DNA from: Lachnospiraceae bacterium UBA7076
Lineage (GTDB): Bacteria > Bacillota > Clostridia > Lachnospirales > Lachnospiraceae
Assembly: GCA_002493625.1 (NCBI GenBank)
Contig: DKZK01000024.1
Location: 1-22,239, forward strand
DNA: 22,239 bases
Reading direction: 5' to 3'
Shown here: positions 7,353-15,459 of the stretch, in pieces
Numbering within the stretch: position 1 is the first letter of the stretch
Layout: the number at the start of each line of letters is the position of its first letter
The notes under the pieces: model-generated
The model's database searches: none
Told to the model about the DNA's origin: nothing
The model's input: only the letters and a program-made list of their open reading frames with translations
Position numbers and translations under genes: made by a program

Positions 7353-10300
7353 TTAATGTTTCTTTTGTTTTTTTATAACAACAACCATACCCGACACGGA
7401 AAGCAGCATTACGAATGCCAAAGCAACTATCGGTACCTCGTCGCCGGTATTAGGCGACTGGGCAGAGCCAAGGTATGAATACTGTGGTTTATCGTTTGAA
7501 ATAAGCGGCGGTTTTGGTTCAGGCTTATCAGTATTGCCCGGATCTTCAGTATTTCCCGGATTTTCAGGGTCAGCAGGATCTCCGCCATTAATATTTTTTG
7601 CAGTAAACCATGCTGATATTATTGTATCCTTCGTAATCTTGGAATAATCCGTATCCCAGCCTGAGAAGGTATATGTATACTTATCTGTTGCAGTCTTTCT
7701 AGGTGTAGTAACCGGAGGTGTTGCGCTGCCGCCATCTGCAACAGTCTCAACCTTCATTGTATTGCCGTCTCCATCCTTCCATGTAACCGTATAAGACTTT
7801 GGCTTTGCATCAACCTTATAAAGCGCATATATGGAGAACCTGCTTGTTGTTATCGCTATGTAATCCTTTGCAAGGACAGCCTCACTGCCCGACCAGTTAA
7901 TAAACTGAGCATCATTTCCTTTCCCGTGCATGGACGCAACTCCAATTTTCTGACCGGAAAGATCACCTAACGGAAATGCTATTGTAATAGGCTTTACAAG
8001 TCTTGTCACATCCTGCGTGTATATAATTTTACCGTCTGCATCTTTTACAGTTTTAACAACATTAAGCTCTATATATCTTACTATCTCATTGTTCTTTCCT
8101 AATTTATCTGCAAAAACGCCCTGAGTAGTAGAGCTTATATCCGTTACATCAAGATAATCGGCATACAGGGTTATGTCAATAGATGCACCCTCATTATCGT
8201 ACGCATACCAATCTTCCTCAGTAATAACTGCCGTATAATTTCTGTCAAACACCTGATCAAGACCGTCTGCCGTAACCTTTACTGCGCCATCCTTCAATAC
8301 CAAATGCGTCGAAAGACTGCTTAATACAAAGTTCACTCCTCTGTTTGTAATATAGTCCTCCGGATATACAATAGTGCCATTTTCAACAATTACGGATTTG
8401 GTCTGTGTATGCGTTCCATCTGTTGCAACAATCCTGTATGTTCCGTTTGAAATGTTTGTAAAATTATAGTCGCCCTCAATATCCAGCTTCTTACCGGCTA
8501 TATATGTATTACCGTCAAACAGTGATACATATATAGGAGCAGTCTTTGCATCATCCGGAACTCCGTTTGCATATCTTACATTTCCGTAAACGGCAGTTGT
8601 CGACTTGCCATCCCCTGTCCGGAAGCTTCCCTCAACAACCTTTGTTTCCCTTGAGGTCTTTGTAACGGCATAAACCCTGTACTCATAAACCGTATCAGGC
8701 AAAAGATCCGTAAACTCATAATCAAGACTTACACCGTAGCTTTGCGTACGTTTGTTTGCAGGAGCTGTTTCATAATTTGTAGTTCCTGCCTTTCTATATG
8801 CAATATAACAATTTGAAAGGTCATATGTTCCAGTATAAATCCTTGCATCTATTTTTGCGCCTGAAGATGTTATTTCCGTAATAGGACTTACACTCATTGC
8901 AAGAGGTGTAAATTCAAGCTCAGCCACATTTCCCGCCATGTCCTCAACCGTAAGCTCATATGTGCCTTCATTAGACACAATAAAGCTTCCTGATATTGTA
9001 CCGTCATTCTCCTTTACAATTAAAGTCTGACCATTCAGCTTGGCAGTATTAACATTGATTCCGCTCACAGTATCATATGCAGCAAAGTTTATTGTCACTC
9101 TGCCCTCAGCATCAACCGTAGCCTCCTTCATATCTATAACAGGCTTGCTTAAATCTACCTTTATATTAGCTATTGCATGGCTGCTAGGCTTACCGGTTCC
9201 GCTCACAGCCCACGCATCAATTACAATATTTCCCTCCTCGTCTAAGTTGAAATCCTTTTGAGCTAAGGTAAATATCTCCTGCTTTTCTTTTTCTCCATTT
9301 ACTATTGTATAGTATGTTGACACGGAAACCCCGTCCTGCTCGGTAACAGTTGTTGACTTAATCGTTATTGCAGGTGCCTTCTCAACATACCAGCCATTTT
9401 TTCCCATCGTTCCATTTGCCTCAATAGTAGGCATATTCGGCGTTTCATCCGATATTCCGCTGAAAGCAAGAACCATTTCCGTTCTGTTTCCTGCCCTGTC
9501 ATATGCAACAATCCTGTAGTTACCGTTATCTAAAATCTGATATTTGCAATCCATGGAGTATCCTTCATCATCTCCCGGATAGAACGTACGGATTCCTTCC
9601 TCATCATATTTTCCGCCAACTTCCTTCTGCAGTATAACCCTTGAAATCTGGCTTTCACCTTCACCCTCAGCTACGTTAAACTCTAAAAGCTTACCGGTCT
9701 TAAGGCTGTCAGGATCATCCTTTGTATTATCCGTAATAACAGGCGGCTTGCAGTCAATATTGAAAGGTCCTACCGTGTTTAACTGCGCCACATTTCCCGC
9801 ATTATCAAAAACAAGTCCTGTCATATAGTATGGTCCTATCGGAAGGGCGCTATCCTGATATGTAATCTTGAAATTATGTGAGATTACCTTGCCATAAGCA
9901 GTGGCATTTGCAATCTTAAGGTCAATATTATCTTCCTCCGCTATTTCCTCTGTACCATCAGGCTTTGTAATCTGCCATACCATTTTATTAAGCCCGCTTC
10001 CATCATCGCTTGCGCCTGCAACAAACGTCACTCCATTGTACCAGTTGTCCTCTGAAGCAACAATCGCCTCACCATATATATTCTGAGCTGTAATTTCTGC
10101 CTTTGGCGGTGTATTTTCAACCATCCATTCATAGTAATTTCCCTTTGAAGGATTTTTAACATCATAAATTTCAGTTGTGGCATTTTCACCATCCGGATCA
10201 AGCTTAAGCTTAATAATATCAGAATCATTGCCCGTAGTGTCTGTAGCGTATATAATAAGCTGTCCCCTGTCGCCATCGCTGGTTCCAAGTATAACAGATG

Positions 10301-13300
10301 CCTGCCAATTACCATTCGAAGCCCTGATAAACGGAATCGTTCTGTCAATATCAACCTCAGATACTCCATTTTCATTGACATAACGATAGTGAAGCACAGA
10401 TGGATCACTGCCTTCTGCCATATACTCAACGGTTATAGTCATATTTGCAACCTCAGAACCGTTTATTTCCTGTGAATGATAATATGAGCCAAATTTAAAC
10501 GCATTAAAATACGGAAGCGCCGGCGATACAAAATGTGTCACATATTCCGGTCCCGTAGTGTCAATGCTTAACCTGACATTTTCTATCGTTGTCACTGCAC
10601 CCGTTCTTGAATCGTACATCTGGAAGCTGAACGGCTCATCTATATAATTAATATCCTTTGCCGTAAAATCAATAGAGCTTTTAAATAATTTTTGAACATC
10701 TGCCGAACTAAAGCCGACCACATCCGTATCACCATCTGTCAAAAGCCTTATCCTGTCATAATTACCGCATGCAGTTATAATAAGTCCCGGATAGAAACCG
10801 TTTGAAGCGGGTTCCCTGTCAAATTTATAGTTTACATTCTTTGCAGCCTGCTCTCTCACAACCGTAAAGCTGTTCTCTACACCCTTACTGTCAACTGCAT
10901 AGTTAGACGGATTCGCAAACTGCGCCCTCACCTTGTACGTTTTCGGCTCCGCATATCTCGCCCACTCAGTATCCCAGCCCGAAAATCCAAGTATCTCTCT
11001 TGCAAACGCCTCATCATTTACACGATTATCATATTTTTGCTTATCAACCGCTATAAGCTTTGAGGTGTCAATATCCAATGTAAATTCAGGCATTTCCTGT
11101 CCGAATAAAATTGTACTATTATCGCCCACCAGCCTCACTGAAACATCTATCGGTCTTTTCGTAATCTCGCCTATATTAAATGTATAGTTCCCGTCAGGAC
11201 TAGGCTGGTGCGTGTTTTTATCAACGAGAACATAATAGTCAAGAAGCGCCGGATTCGTTGACACAAGCTGTACATTTTTTATTGTAAGAGGCTTATTTTC
11301 CCCTGCGTCAGCAGGCTGTCTGCCCTCTAAGGCGCCAAACTCTGCCGTCTCATTAAACGTAACGGAAAGGCTGCCAATATCGGACGGATAAGCATTTTCC
11401 ACAGTTCCTGAAGGCTTAACCTTAATTTCCGTTCCACCATCGTACATCTTGGTAGGCGGCTCAGTGTCATTATTTATACCATATATTGAGCCCGGATTTA
11501 TGTATACTTCCCTTTTATTAAATATAAACGTAATATTACATGTTGTAACAACTGATGTGCCATCTGCCTTTGTTGTATTTTTATCCGTTATTGTAACCGG
11601 TATGGTTATGCTTCCCGTTTTTTTAACCTCATGGCTATATGGCATACCTATCATAAATCCGGTAACATTGTCAGGTCCATTATATGTAATGTTGTGTATT
11701 TTTATCCCATAGGTTTCTATAGTTGCCTCATCCATATCCGAAATTTCACACTGGAAATTAGGGCTTGGTCCCGCAGTAGTGTCCGTCAGATATACAGGAT
11801 AAAACTGACCGGAAATACTGTCTCCATACTGTGCAGTTACAACTAATCCGTTATTTTCGCTCGTCAAAACACTGTTTCCGGTTGCGTCATTACTTATGTT
11901 TCCTGCAAGCGTTACACGTTTGTAATCCCATATGGCTTCCAGTGTCTTTCCCTTAACATTCGGAATATCTGTAATATTTCCCGTAGGTGTGCAAAGCTCG
12001 CTGACCGGCACCTCCGCACCCGGGTCATATATATTATCTGTTATAGTGTCCTTCCATCCCACAAGCACATATCCGTCATTTTCAGCCCATCCCGCCATAT
12101 CAGCAGCAGACGGAAGCGTCACAGTGTCAGTATACGTCTTTTTAGCACTTTTATGTACCTTATCGCCTGTAATATTTATAAACTCAAACCCTGCCGGCTG
12201 TGCATCATATTCAATTTCTATATTTTCCACAGGCTTAAAGTCAGCCACTATTTCTAAATCCAATGCCGTATCGGTATCAGGATTGGTTGTATAACTGAAC
12301 GCATCTCCTTTTGCAAAAAGCTGACCACCCGTATTTCTTATTCCCTCATATGTATATCCAAGCTTTCCGAAGTCATTTGCCGTTGCCCATGCATCGTCGG
12401 GAACAGTAAATGAAATTACTCCCGTATCAGCATTTGCTTTTACAGGATTGCCGGATATATATGCCTTTTTTAAGGTATCTCCCACAAGTCCGTTGGTAAT
12501 AAGAACATTATAGCTTAATCTCTTTGCAGTAAAATAAACAACAATCGAACCAAGATTTTTGGAAACAGTCTCTGTACTGATGGTATTTCCGAGGGGTTTC
12601 CTTTGATTATCGGCTCTGTCAATATAATATAAATCTGATATATACATATCATCAGCATTATACGCTGTACCAAATACCTTATTTGCAATAAAATCTTTAT
12701 TATTAACCCTTGTTACAAAATCACTTATGTCATATTCCGTTGTTCCGTCAGGAACAGCCATATAATCTGCCTTATCCAAGAACTCACCGATAATTGCTCC
12801 CTTTGAATTCACTCTGAATATTGCAATGGAAAGAGGATAATTTGCATACGTACTTGCACCATCCGCACCATACAAATCAAATTCCTGACTTATAATCTCA
12901 CCATTTTCACCGTACTGAACATCAACGGTGTTCGAATTTATTCCGGTATTTTGTTCCCCATATATATCAGTATTTTCAAAATCTTCTCCGGCTGTTATAT
13001 CTGAATCCAAGCTGTCAGCATCTTCATTATTATAGTAAGCATCCGTACCTGTAGCGGTATTAGGCGTACCCGCATCAGATGATGTATCCGCAGACGAGGT
13101 CAGAAAAAGCGATTGTGTTATGAGCATAACCATAACCATGGCTGATGCAACAAGCTTCTTTCCATTGCCCTTTCCCCAATATACTGCATGAGAAACAACA
13201 CTGATAACTGCAACCAGCGCAAGTGTAGGATACACAAGTATTCTGTGTTTCTTGCCAACCTCCAATAATTTTCTGATAAGTTTGTCCTTAAGATTCATCA

Positions 13301-13301
13301 T
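7353..13301 (-). CDS. Giant wall-anchored surface protein (Ig-like/FN3/InlB-B repeats, SPNTG sorting signal)
   Basis: A 1982-residue exported protein. The N-terminus has two hydrophobic stretches (about 21-42 and 50-70) joined by a basic linker, then an acidic Asn/Asp/Ser-rich region. Later parts include an MBG-like Ig domain (about 596-716), several bacterial Ig-like modules with Asp/Gly-rich strands such as YDRAGNR and EDMAGNV (about 910-1468), an FN3-like domain (about 1470-1563), a CnaB/carboxypeptidase-regulatory-like unit (about 1568-1645), and an InlB-B repeat (about 1836-1901). A Pro/Asn/Glu-rich wall-spanning linker leads to SPNTG (1949-1953), a membrane helix and the tail KKQKKH. 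This matches sortase anchoring; adhesion is inferred. Two ATGs stand in tandem; the second (13298) has better spacing to GAGGTGG. No sortase gene is in the window. Confidence 0.93.
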   Translation of the reverse strand: MMNLKDKLIRKLLEVGKKHRILVYPTLALVAVISVVSHAVYWGKGNGKKLVASAMVMVMLITQSLFLTSSADTSSDAGTPNTATGTDAYYNNEDADSLDSDITAGEDFENTDIYGEQNTGINSNTVDVQYGENGEIISQEFDLYGADGASTYANYPLSIAIFRVNSKGAIIGEFLDKADYMAVPDGTTEYDISDFVTRVNNKDFIANKVFGTAYNADDMYISDLYYIDRADNQRKPLGNTISTETVSKNLGSIVVYFTAKRLSYNVLITNGLVGDTLKKAYISGNPVKANADTGVISFTVPDDAWATANDFGKLGYTYEGIRNTGGQLFAKGDAFSYTTNPDTDTALDLEIVADFKPVENIEIEYDAQPAGFEFINITGDKVHKSAKKTYTDTVTLPSAADMAGWAENDGYVLVGWKDTITDNIYDPGAEVPVSELCTPTGNITDIPNVKGKTLEAIWDYKRVTLAGNISNDATGNSVLTSENNGLVVTAQYGDSISGQFYPVYLTDTTAGPSPNFQCEISDMDEATIETYGIKIHNITYNGPDNVTGFMIGMPYSHEVKKTGSITIPVTITDKNTTKADGTSVVTTCNITFIFNKREVYINPGSIYGINNDTEPPTKMYDGGTEIKVKPSGTVENAYPSDIGSLSVTFNETAEFGALEGRQPADAGENKPLTIKNVQLVSTNPALLDYYVLVDKNTHQPSPDGNYTFNIGEITKRPIDVSVRLVGDNSTILFGQEMPEFTLDIDTSKLIAVDKQKYDNRVNDEAFAREILGFSGWDTEWARYAEPKTYKVRAQFANPSNYAVDSKGVENSFTVVREQAAKNVNYKFDREPASNGFYPGLIITACGNYDRIRLLTDGDTDVVGFSSADVQKLFKSSIDFTAKDINYIDEPFSFQMYDSRTGAVTTIENVRLSIDTTGPEYVTHFVSPALPYFNAFKFGSYYHSQEINGSEVANMTITVEYMAEGSDPSVLHYRYVNENGVSEVDIDRTIPFIRASNGNWQASVILGTSDGDRGQLIIYATDTTGNDSDIIKLKLDPDGENATTEIYDVKNPSKGNYYEWMVENTPPKAEITAQNIYGEAIVASEDNWYNGVTFVAGASDDGSGLNKMVWQITKPDGTEEIAEEDNIDLKIANATAYGKVISHNFKITYQDSALPIGPYYMTGLVFDNAGNVAQLNTVGPFNIDCKPPVITDNTKDDPDSLKTGKLLEFNVAEGEGESQISRVILQKEVGGKYDEEGIRTFYPGDDEGYSMDCKYQILDNGNYRIVAYDRAGNRTEMVLAFSGISDETPNMPTIEANGTMGKNGWYVEKAPAITIKSTTVTEQDGVSVSTYYTIVNGEKEKQEIFTLAQKDFNLDEEGNIVIDAWAVSGTGKPSSHAIANIKVDLSKPVIDMKEATVDAEGRVTINFAAYDTVSGINVNTAKLNGQTLIVKENDGTISGSFIVSNEGTYELTVEDMAGNVAELEFTPLAMSVSPITEITSSGAKIDARIYTGTYDLSNCYIAYRKAGTTNYETAPANKRTQSYGVSLDYEFTDLLPDTVYEYRVYAVTKTSRETKVVEGSFRTGDGKSTTAVYGNVRYANGVPDDAKTAPIYVSLFDGNTYIAGKKLDIEGDYNFTNISNGTYRIVATDGTHTQTKSVIVENGTIVYPEDYITNRGVNFVLSSLSTHLVLKDGAVKVTADGLDQVFDRNYTAVITEEDWYAYDNEGASIDITLYADYLDVTDISSTTQGVFADKLGKNNEIVRYIELNVVKTVKDADGKIIYTQDVTRLVKPITIAFPLGDLSGQKIGVASMHGKGNDAQFINWSGSEAVLAKDYIAITTSRFSIYALYKVDAKPKSYTVTWKDGDGNTMKVETVADGGSATPPVTTPRKTATDKYTYTFSGWDTDYSKITKDTIISAWFTAKNINGGDPADPENPGNTEDPGNTDKPEPKPPLISNDKPQYSYLGSAQSPNTGDEVPIVALAFVMLLSVSGMVVVIKKQKKH

Positions 13302-13627
13302 TCCACCTCATTAATCATATCCCAGCCAGTGGGTTATTTTTATAAAAATCAACCTGCTTAATATGTAATATTCCAAAGGTACAAATAACAAAAAAATCCA
13401 TATTCACTCATACCATGCATTATTCTATCACATATAATTAAAAATTTAAAGACTTTTTATACCAAATATGGTTTTTTTTATCAGGTAAAGGCAATATATT
13501 GTGTTTCACACATCCGCATAACAAGATATACCGTTTACATCACCAAAAAAACATAAAACTGCCTGTATATTATATCGTACGTTATATTCAATAGCTTTAT
13601 CCCTTAATTGTTGGAAAAATAATGAAA
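13302..13627 (-). promoter_or_regulatory. Non-coding leader region of the giant surface protein, with candidate promoter
   Basis: These 326 bases hold no convincing gene. On the minus strand an extended -10 element, TGATAGAAT (hexamer at 13422-13427), follows a weak TTTAAA -35 (13445-13450) at 17 bases, giving a leader of about 115 bases. Small palindromes occur at ACCAAATATGGT and GTGTTTCACAC (upstream of the promoter), and CCCA/TGGG flanks GCCAG near the ribosome site. I looked for the conserved cores of the c-di-GMP-I and c-di-GMP-II riboswitches and did not find them. Confidence 0.45.
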
Positions 13628-13885
13628 TTATTTGAACCACATATTGTAAACCGACTGTTTCCAAAGAGGTACATATTTTCCCTCATAAAAAGAATCCAAA
13701 TGATCATTAAGATAGTTAATTTCATCCTCAATCTGCTGTTTGCTCATGCCAGCCTTGTAAAAGGGCTGTTCCTTCAGCCATACGCTGTCATAATATCTTT
13801 CATATCTTATTTCTGAATGCTTCGATACAGCCTTATTTTCTCCTGATTTCCGGCAATGTCCGTCGCTTTGCATACTATTTCCCAT
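13628..13885 (-). CDS. Small hypothetical protein downstream of luxS
   Basis: I do not recognise this 85-residue protein. It has a Ser/Lys/Glu-rich, probably flexible start (1-30), then an aromatic, helical second half with YERYYDSVWLKEQPFYKAG, MSKQQIEDEINYLNDHLDSF and a WKQSVYNMWFK end. There is no signal peptide, membrane helix or metal motif. It is likely real: AAGGAGGGG lies 7 bases before the ATG, codon use is like its neighbours, and it starts 38 bases after the luxS stop, so it is probably the third gene of the mtnN-luxS operon. Confidence 0.75.
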   Translation of the reverse strand: MGNSMQSDGHCRKSGENKAVSKHSEIRYERYYDSVWLKEQPFYKAGMSKQQIEDEINYLNDHLDSFYEGKYVPLWKQSVYNMWFK

Positions 13886-13912
13886 ATAATCCCCTCCTTA
13901 TTGGAACATCAT

Positions 13913-13938
13913 ATATACCCTTCTTACAAAGGGTATAT
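13913..13938 (-). promoter_or_regulatory. Hairpin across the luxS stop codon
   Basis: ATATACCCTT and AAGGGTATAT form a perfect 10-base stem with a 6-base loop that includes the luxS TAA. There is no following run of T, so a terminator is unlikely. It may protect the luxS 3' end or tune expression of the small gene that follows. Confidence 0.55.
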
Positions 13939-14403
13939 GAGTCTTGTGTCGTCTATGTCATTCAAAACCTGTTCCAAAAATTTTTTGCTTATATGTCTTG
14001 CCATAGGAAGATTCATGTCAAGATAATTGCCGCAGTCTCTTGCAGATGCGCCCGGAACCTCATCATCAAAGGCACTCATAAACTCATACAGCTCCTTTAT
14101 AAGCGGAATAATATCCTTTGATTCATAATCCCCTGCCAGTATAAGATAAAATCCGGTTCTGCACCCCATAGGTCCAAAATATATAGTCCTGTCTCCATAG
14201 TCCTTGTGATTTCTTAAAAATGTTGCGGCAAGATGCTCAATTGTATGTACCTCAGCAGTATTCATTACAGGCTCGAAATTTGGCCTTGTCATTCTTATGT
14301 CAAATGTTGTTATAACATTTTCAGCCACCTTATCCTTTCTTGAAACATACACTCCCGGCAACAACCGGGTATGGTCGATTAAAAAACTTGCTATTTTTTC
14401 CAT
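13924..14403 (-). CDS. luxS: S-ribosylhomocysteine lyase LuxS (AI-2 synthesis)
   Basis: LuxS splits S-ribosylhomocysteine into homocysteine and DPD, the precursor of autoinducer-2. The 159-residue form has the metal-binding HTIEHL motif (H53, E56, H57), the third ligand C124 in RDCGNY, and the catalytic cysteine C81 in MGCRTGFY. The ATG at 14403 is preferred over an upstream in-frame one at 14463 because AAAGGAGGAG lies 10 bases before it and LuxS proteins start here (MEKIASF, then DHTRLLPGVYVSRKD). The gene follows mtnN by 77 bases, so the two successive enzymes of S-adenosylhomocysteine recycling are encoded together. Confidence 0.98.
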   Translation of the reverse strand: MEKIASFLIDHTRLLPGVYVSRKDKVAENVITTFDIRMTRPNFEPVMNTAEVHTIEHLAATFLRNHKDYGDRTIYFGPMGCRTGFYLILAGDYESKDIIPLIKELYEFMSAFDDEVPGASARDCGNYLDMNLPMARHISKKFLEQVLNDIDDTRLIYPL

Positions 14404-14444
14404 ATTACACTTTCTCCTCCTTTTTGGAACATCCTTACAGACAT

Positions 14445-14460
14445 GAGCAAAACTCTGCTC
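14445..14460 (-). promoter_or_regulatory. Small hairpin between mtnN and luxS
   Basis: GAGCA and TGCTC pair around a 6-base loop in the gap between the two genes. There is no T-run, so it is probably an intercistronic RNA structure and not a terminator. Confidence 0.4.
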
Positions 14461-14480
14461 CACCCATCTCCTGAAAAATG

Positions 14481-15173
14481 TTAATACTTGTCAACAAGCT
14501 CTGTCATAAGCTTCACGCTGTGCTCTATCGCCTTTGCCTCAAAAGTCGGATAATCCTCTGTGGCACTGTCGTCTGCTTTATCTGATATTGCCCTTATAAT
14601 GAGGAAGGGAATATTGTTTAAATATGCCGCCTGAGCAATGGCAGCTCCCTCCATCTCCGTGCAACAGCCCTTGAAGTTTTCCAATATGTACTGTTTCTTT
14701 GCCTTATCTGACACAAACTGGTCGCCGCTTACAACCCTGCCGCAGAATACCTTAATGTCAGGATTTACTCTCTCGCAGCATTCCTTTGCCAGACTTCTGA
14801 GCTTCTCATCCGCAATAAATGTTGATGTTTCCATCCGGGGAATAACACCAATTTCATAACCAAAACCTGTAGCGTCAATATCATGCTGTACAGTGTCAGT
14901 AGCAAGAACAATATCCCCTATATCTATATCAGCGTTAAGACTTCCTGCAATTCCCGTATTTATAACGCCATCAACAAGGTATTCATCAACGAGAATCTGT
15001 GTACATATACCGGCATTTACCTTACCAATGCCGGAACGCACAACCACAACATCCTTTCCCATAAGCTTTCCCCTGTAAAAGTCCATTGACGCCTTTTTCT
15101 TAATCTCAATATCCGTCATTTTTTCCTTAAGCTTACTTACTTCCTCGTCCATTGCCCCAATTATTCCAAGCAT
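14481..15173 (-). CDS. mtnN: 5'-methylthioadenosine/S-adenosylhomocysteine nucleosidase (MTAN/Pfs)
   Basis: This enzyme removes adenine from S-adenosylhomocysteine and methylthioadenosine, giving S-ribosylhomocysteine for LuxS. The 230-residue length is standard. Residues matching the E. coli catalytic set are E11 in GAMDEEV, E175 in TEMEGAA and D198 in RAISDKAD. The SGIGKVNA (47-54), NTGIAGSL (72-79) and VSGDQF (148-153) blocks are also typical. The ATG has AAGGAGG 7 bases upstream. It is first in the mtnN-luxS-small gene operon and is transcribed away from the diguanylate cyclase gene. Confidence 0.98.
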   Translation of the reverse strand: MLGIIGAMDEEVSKLKEKMTDIEIKKKASMDFYRGKLMGKDVVVVRSGIGKVNAGICTQILVDEYLVDGVINTGIAGSLNADIDIGDIVLATDTVQHDIDATGFGYEIGVIPRMETSTFIADEKLRSLAKECCERVNPDIKVFCGRVVSGDQFVSDKAKKQYILENFKGCCTEMEGAAIAQAAYLNNIPFLIIRAISDKADDSATEDYPTFEAKAIEHSVKLMTELVDKY

Positions 15174-15200
15174 TTTTCATCCTCCTTAAAATATAAAATA

Positions 15201-15219
15201 TGTTCTATAAATACGAACA
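15201..15219 (-). promoter_or_regulatory. Inverted repeat in the mtnN leader (possible operator)
   Basis: TGTTC and GAACA face each other over a 9-base A/T-rich centre, about 30 bases before the mtnN start. Farther upstream GAACCTGA occurs twice in direct orientation (15262-15269 and 15287-15294, 25 bases apart), a spacing that suits protein binding on one DNA face. No regulator can be named. I could not pick a clear mtnN promoter. Confidence 0.35.
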
Positions 15220-15360
15220 ATCCATATACATAATAAACAATTGAAAACCGGCTCGAATATTGAACCTGAATTTATGGAATTTTATAGAACCTGACAGAAT
15301 TAATCTGACATTTACAATATCATATTTTATTTTTAAATGCAATACATAAAATAAAATACT

Positions 15361-15389
15361 TTGACTATGCGAACATATTTTTATATAAT
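15361..15389 (+). promoter_or_regulatory. Predicted sigma-A promoter of the diguanylate cyclase gene
   Basis: TTGACT (15361-15366), a 17-base spacer and TATAAT (15384-15389) are near consensus. The leader would be about 65 bases and ends in AAGAGGTG before the ATG. The region between this gene and mtnN (15174-15459) is non-coding and serves both directions. Confidence 0.8.
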
Positions 15390-15459
15390 AATATATATGC
15401 ATTAGACATAAGCAAAACTCAACTTTCTCAGACATCCATATTAAAAGAGGTGAACACAT

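Noticed and set aside
11932..12294. 120-residue plus-strand frame inside the giant gene
   Set aside because: It is a mirror of the surface-protein coding strand with no start signals; the minus frame is clearly the real one.
13302..13627. c-di-GMP riboswitch before the giant surface gene
   Set aside because: Expected from C. difficile biology, but neither the c-di-GMP-I core nor the class II core is visible on the minus strand.
15201..15219. LexA-type SOS box
   Set aside because: The half-sites are in the opposite order (GTTC...GAAC and not GAAC...GTTC), so it does not match the Gram-positive LexA box.
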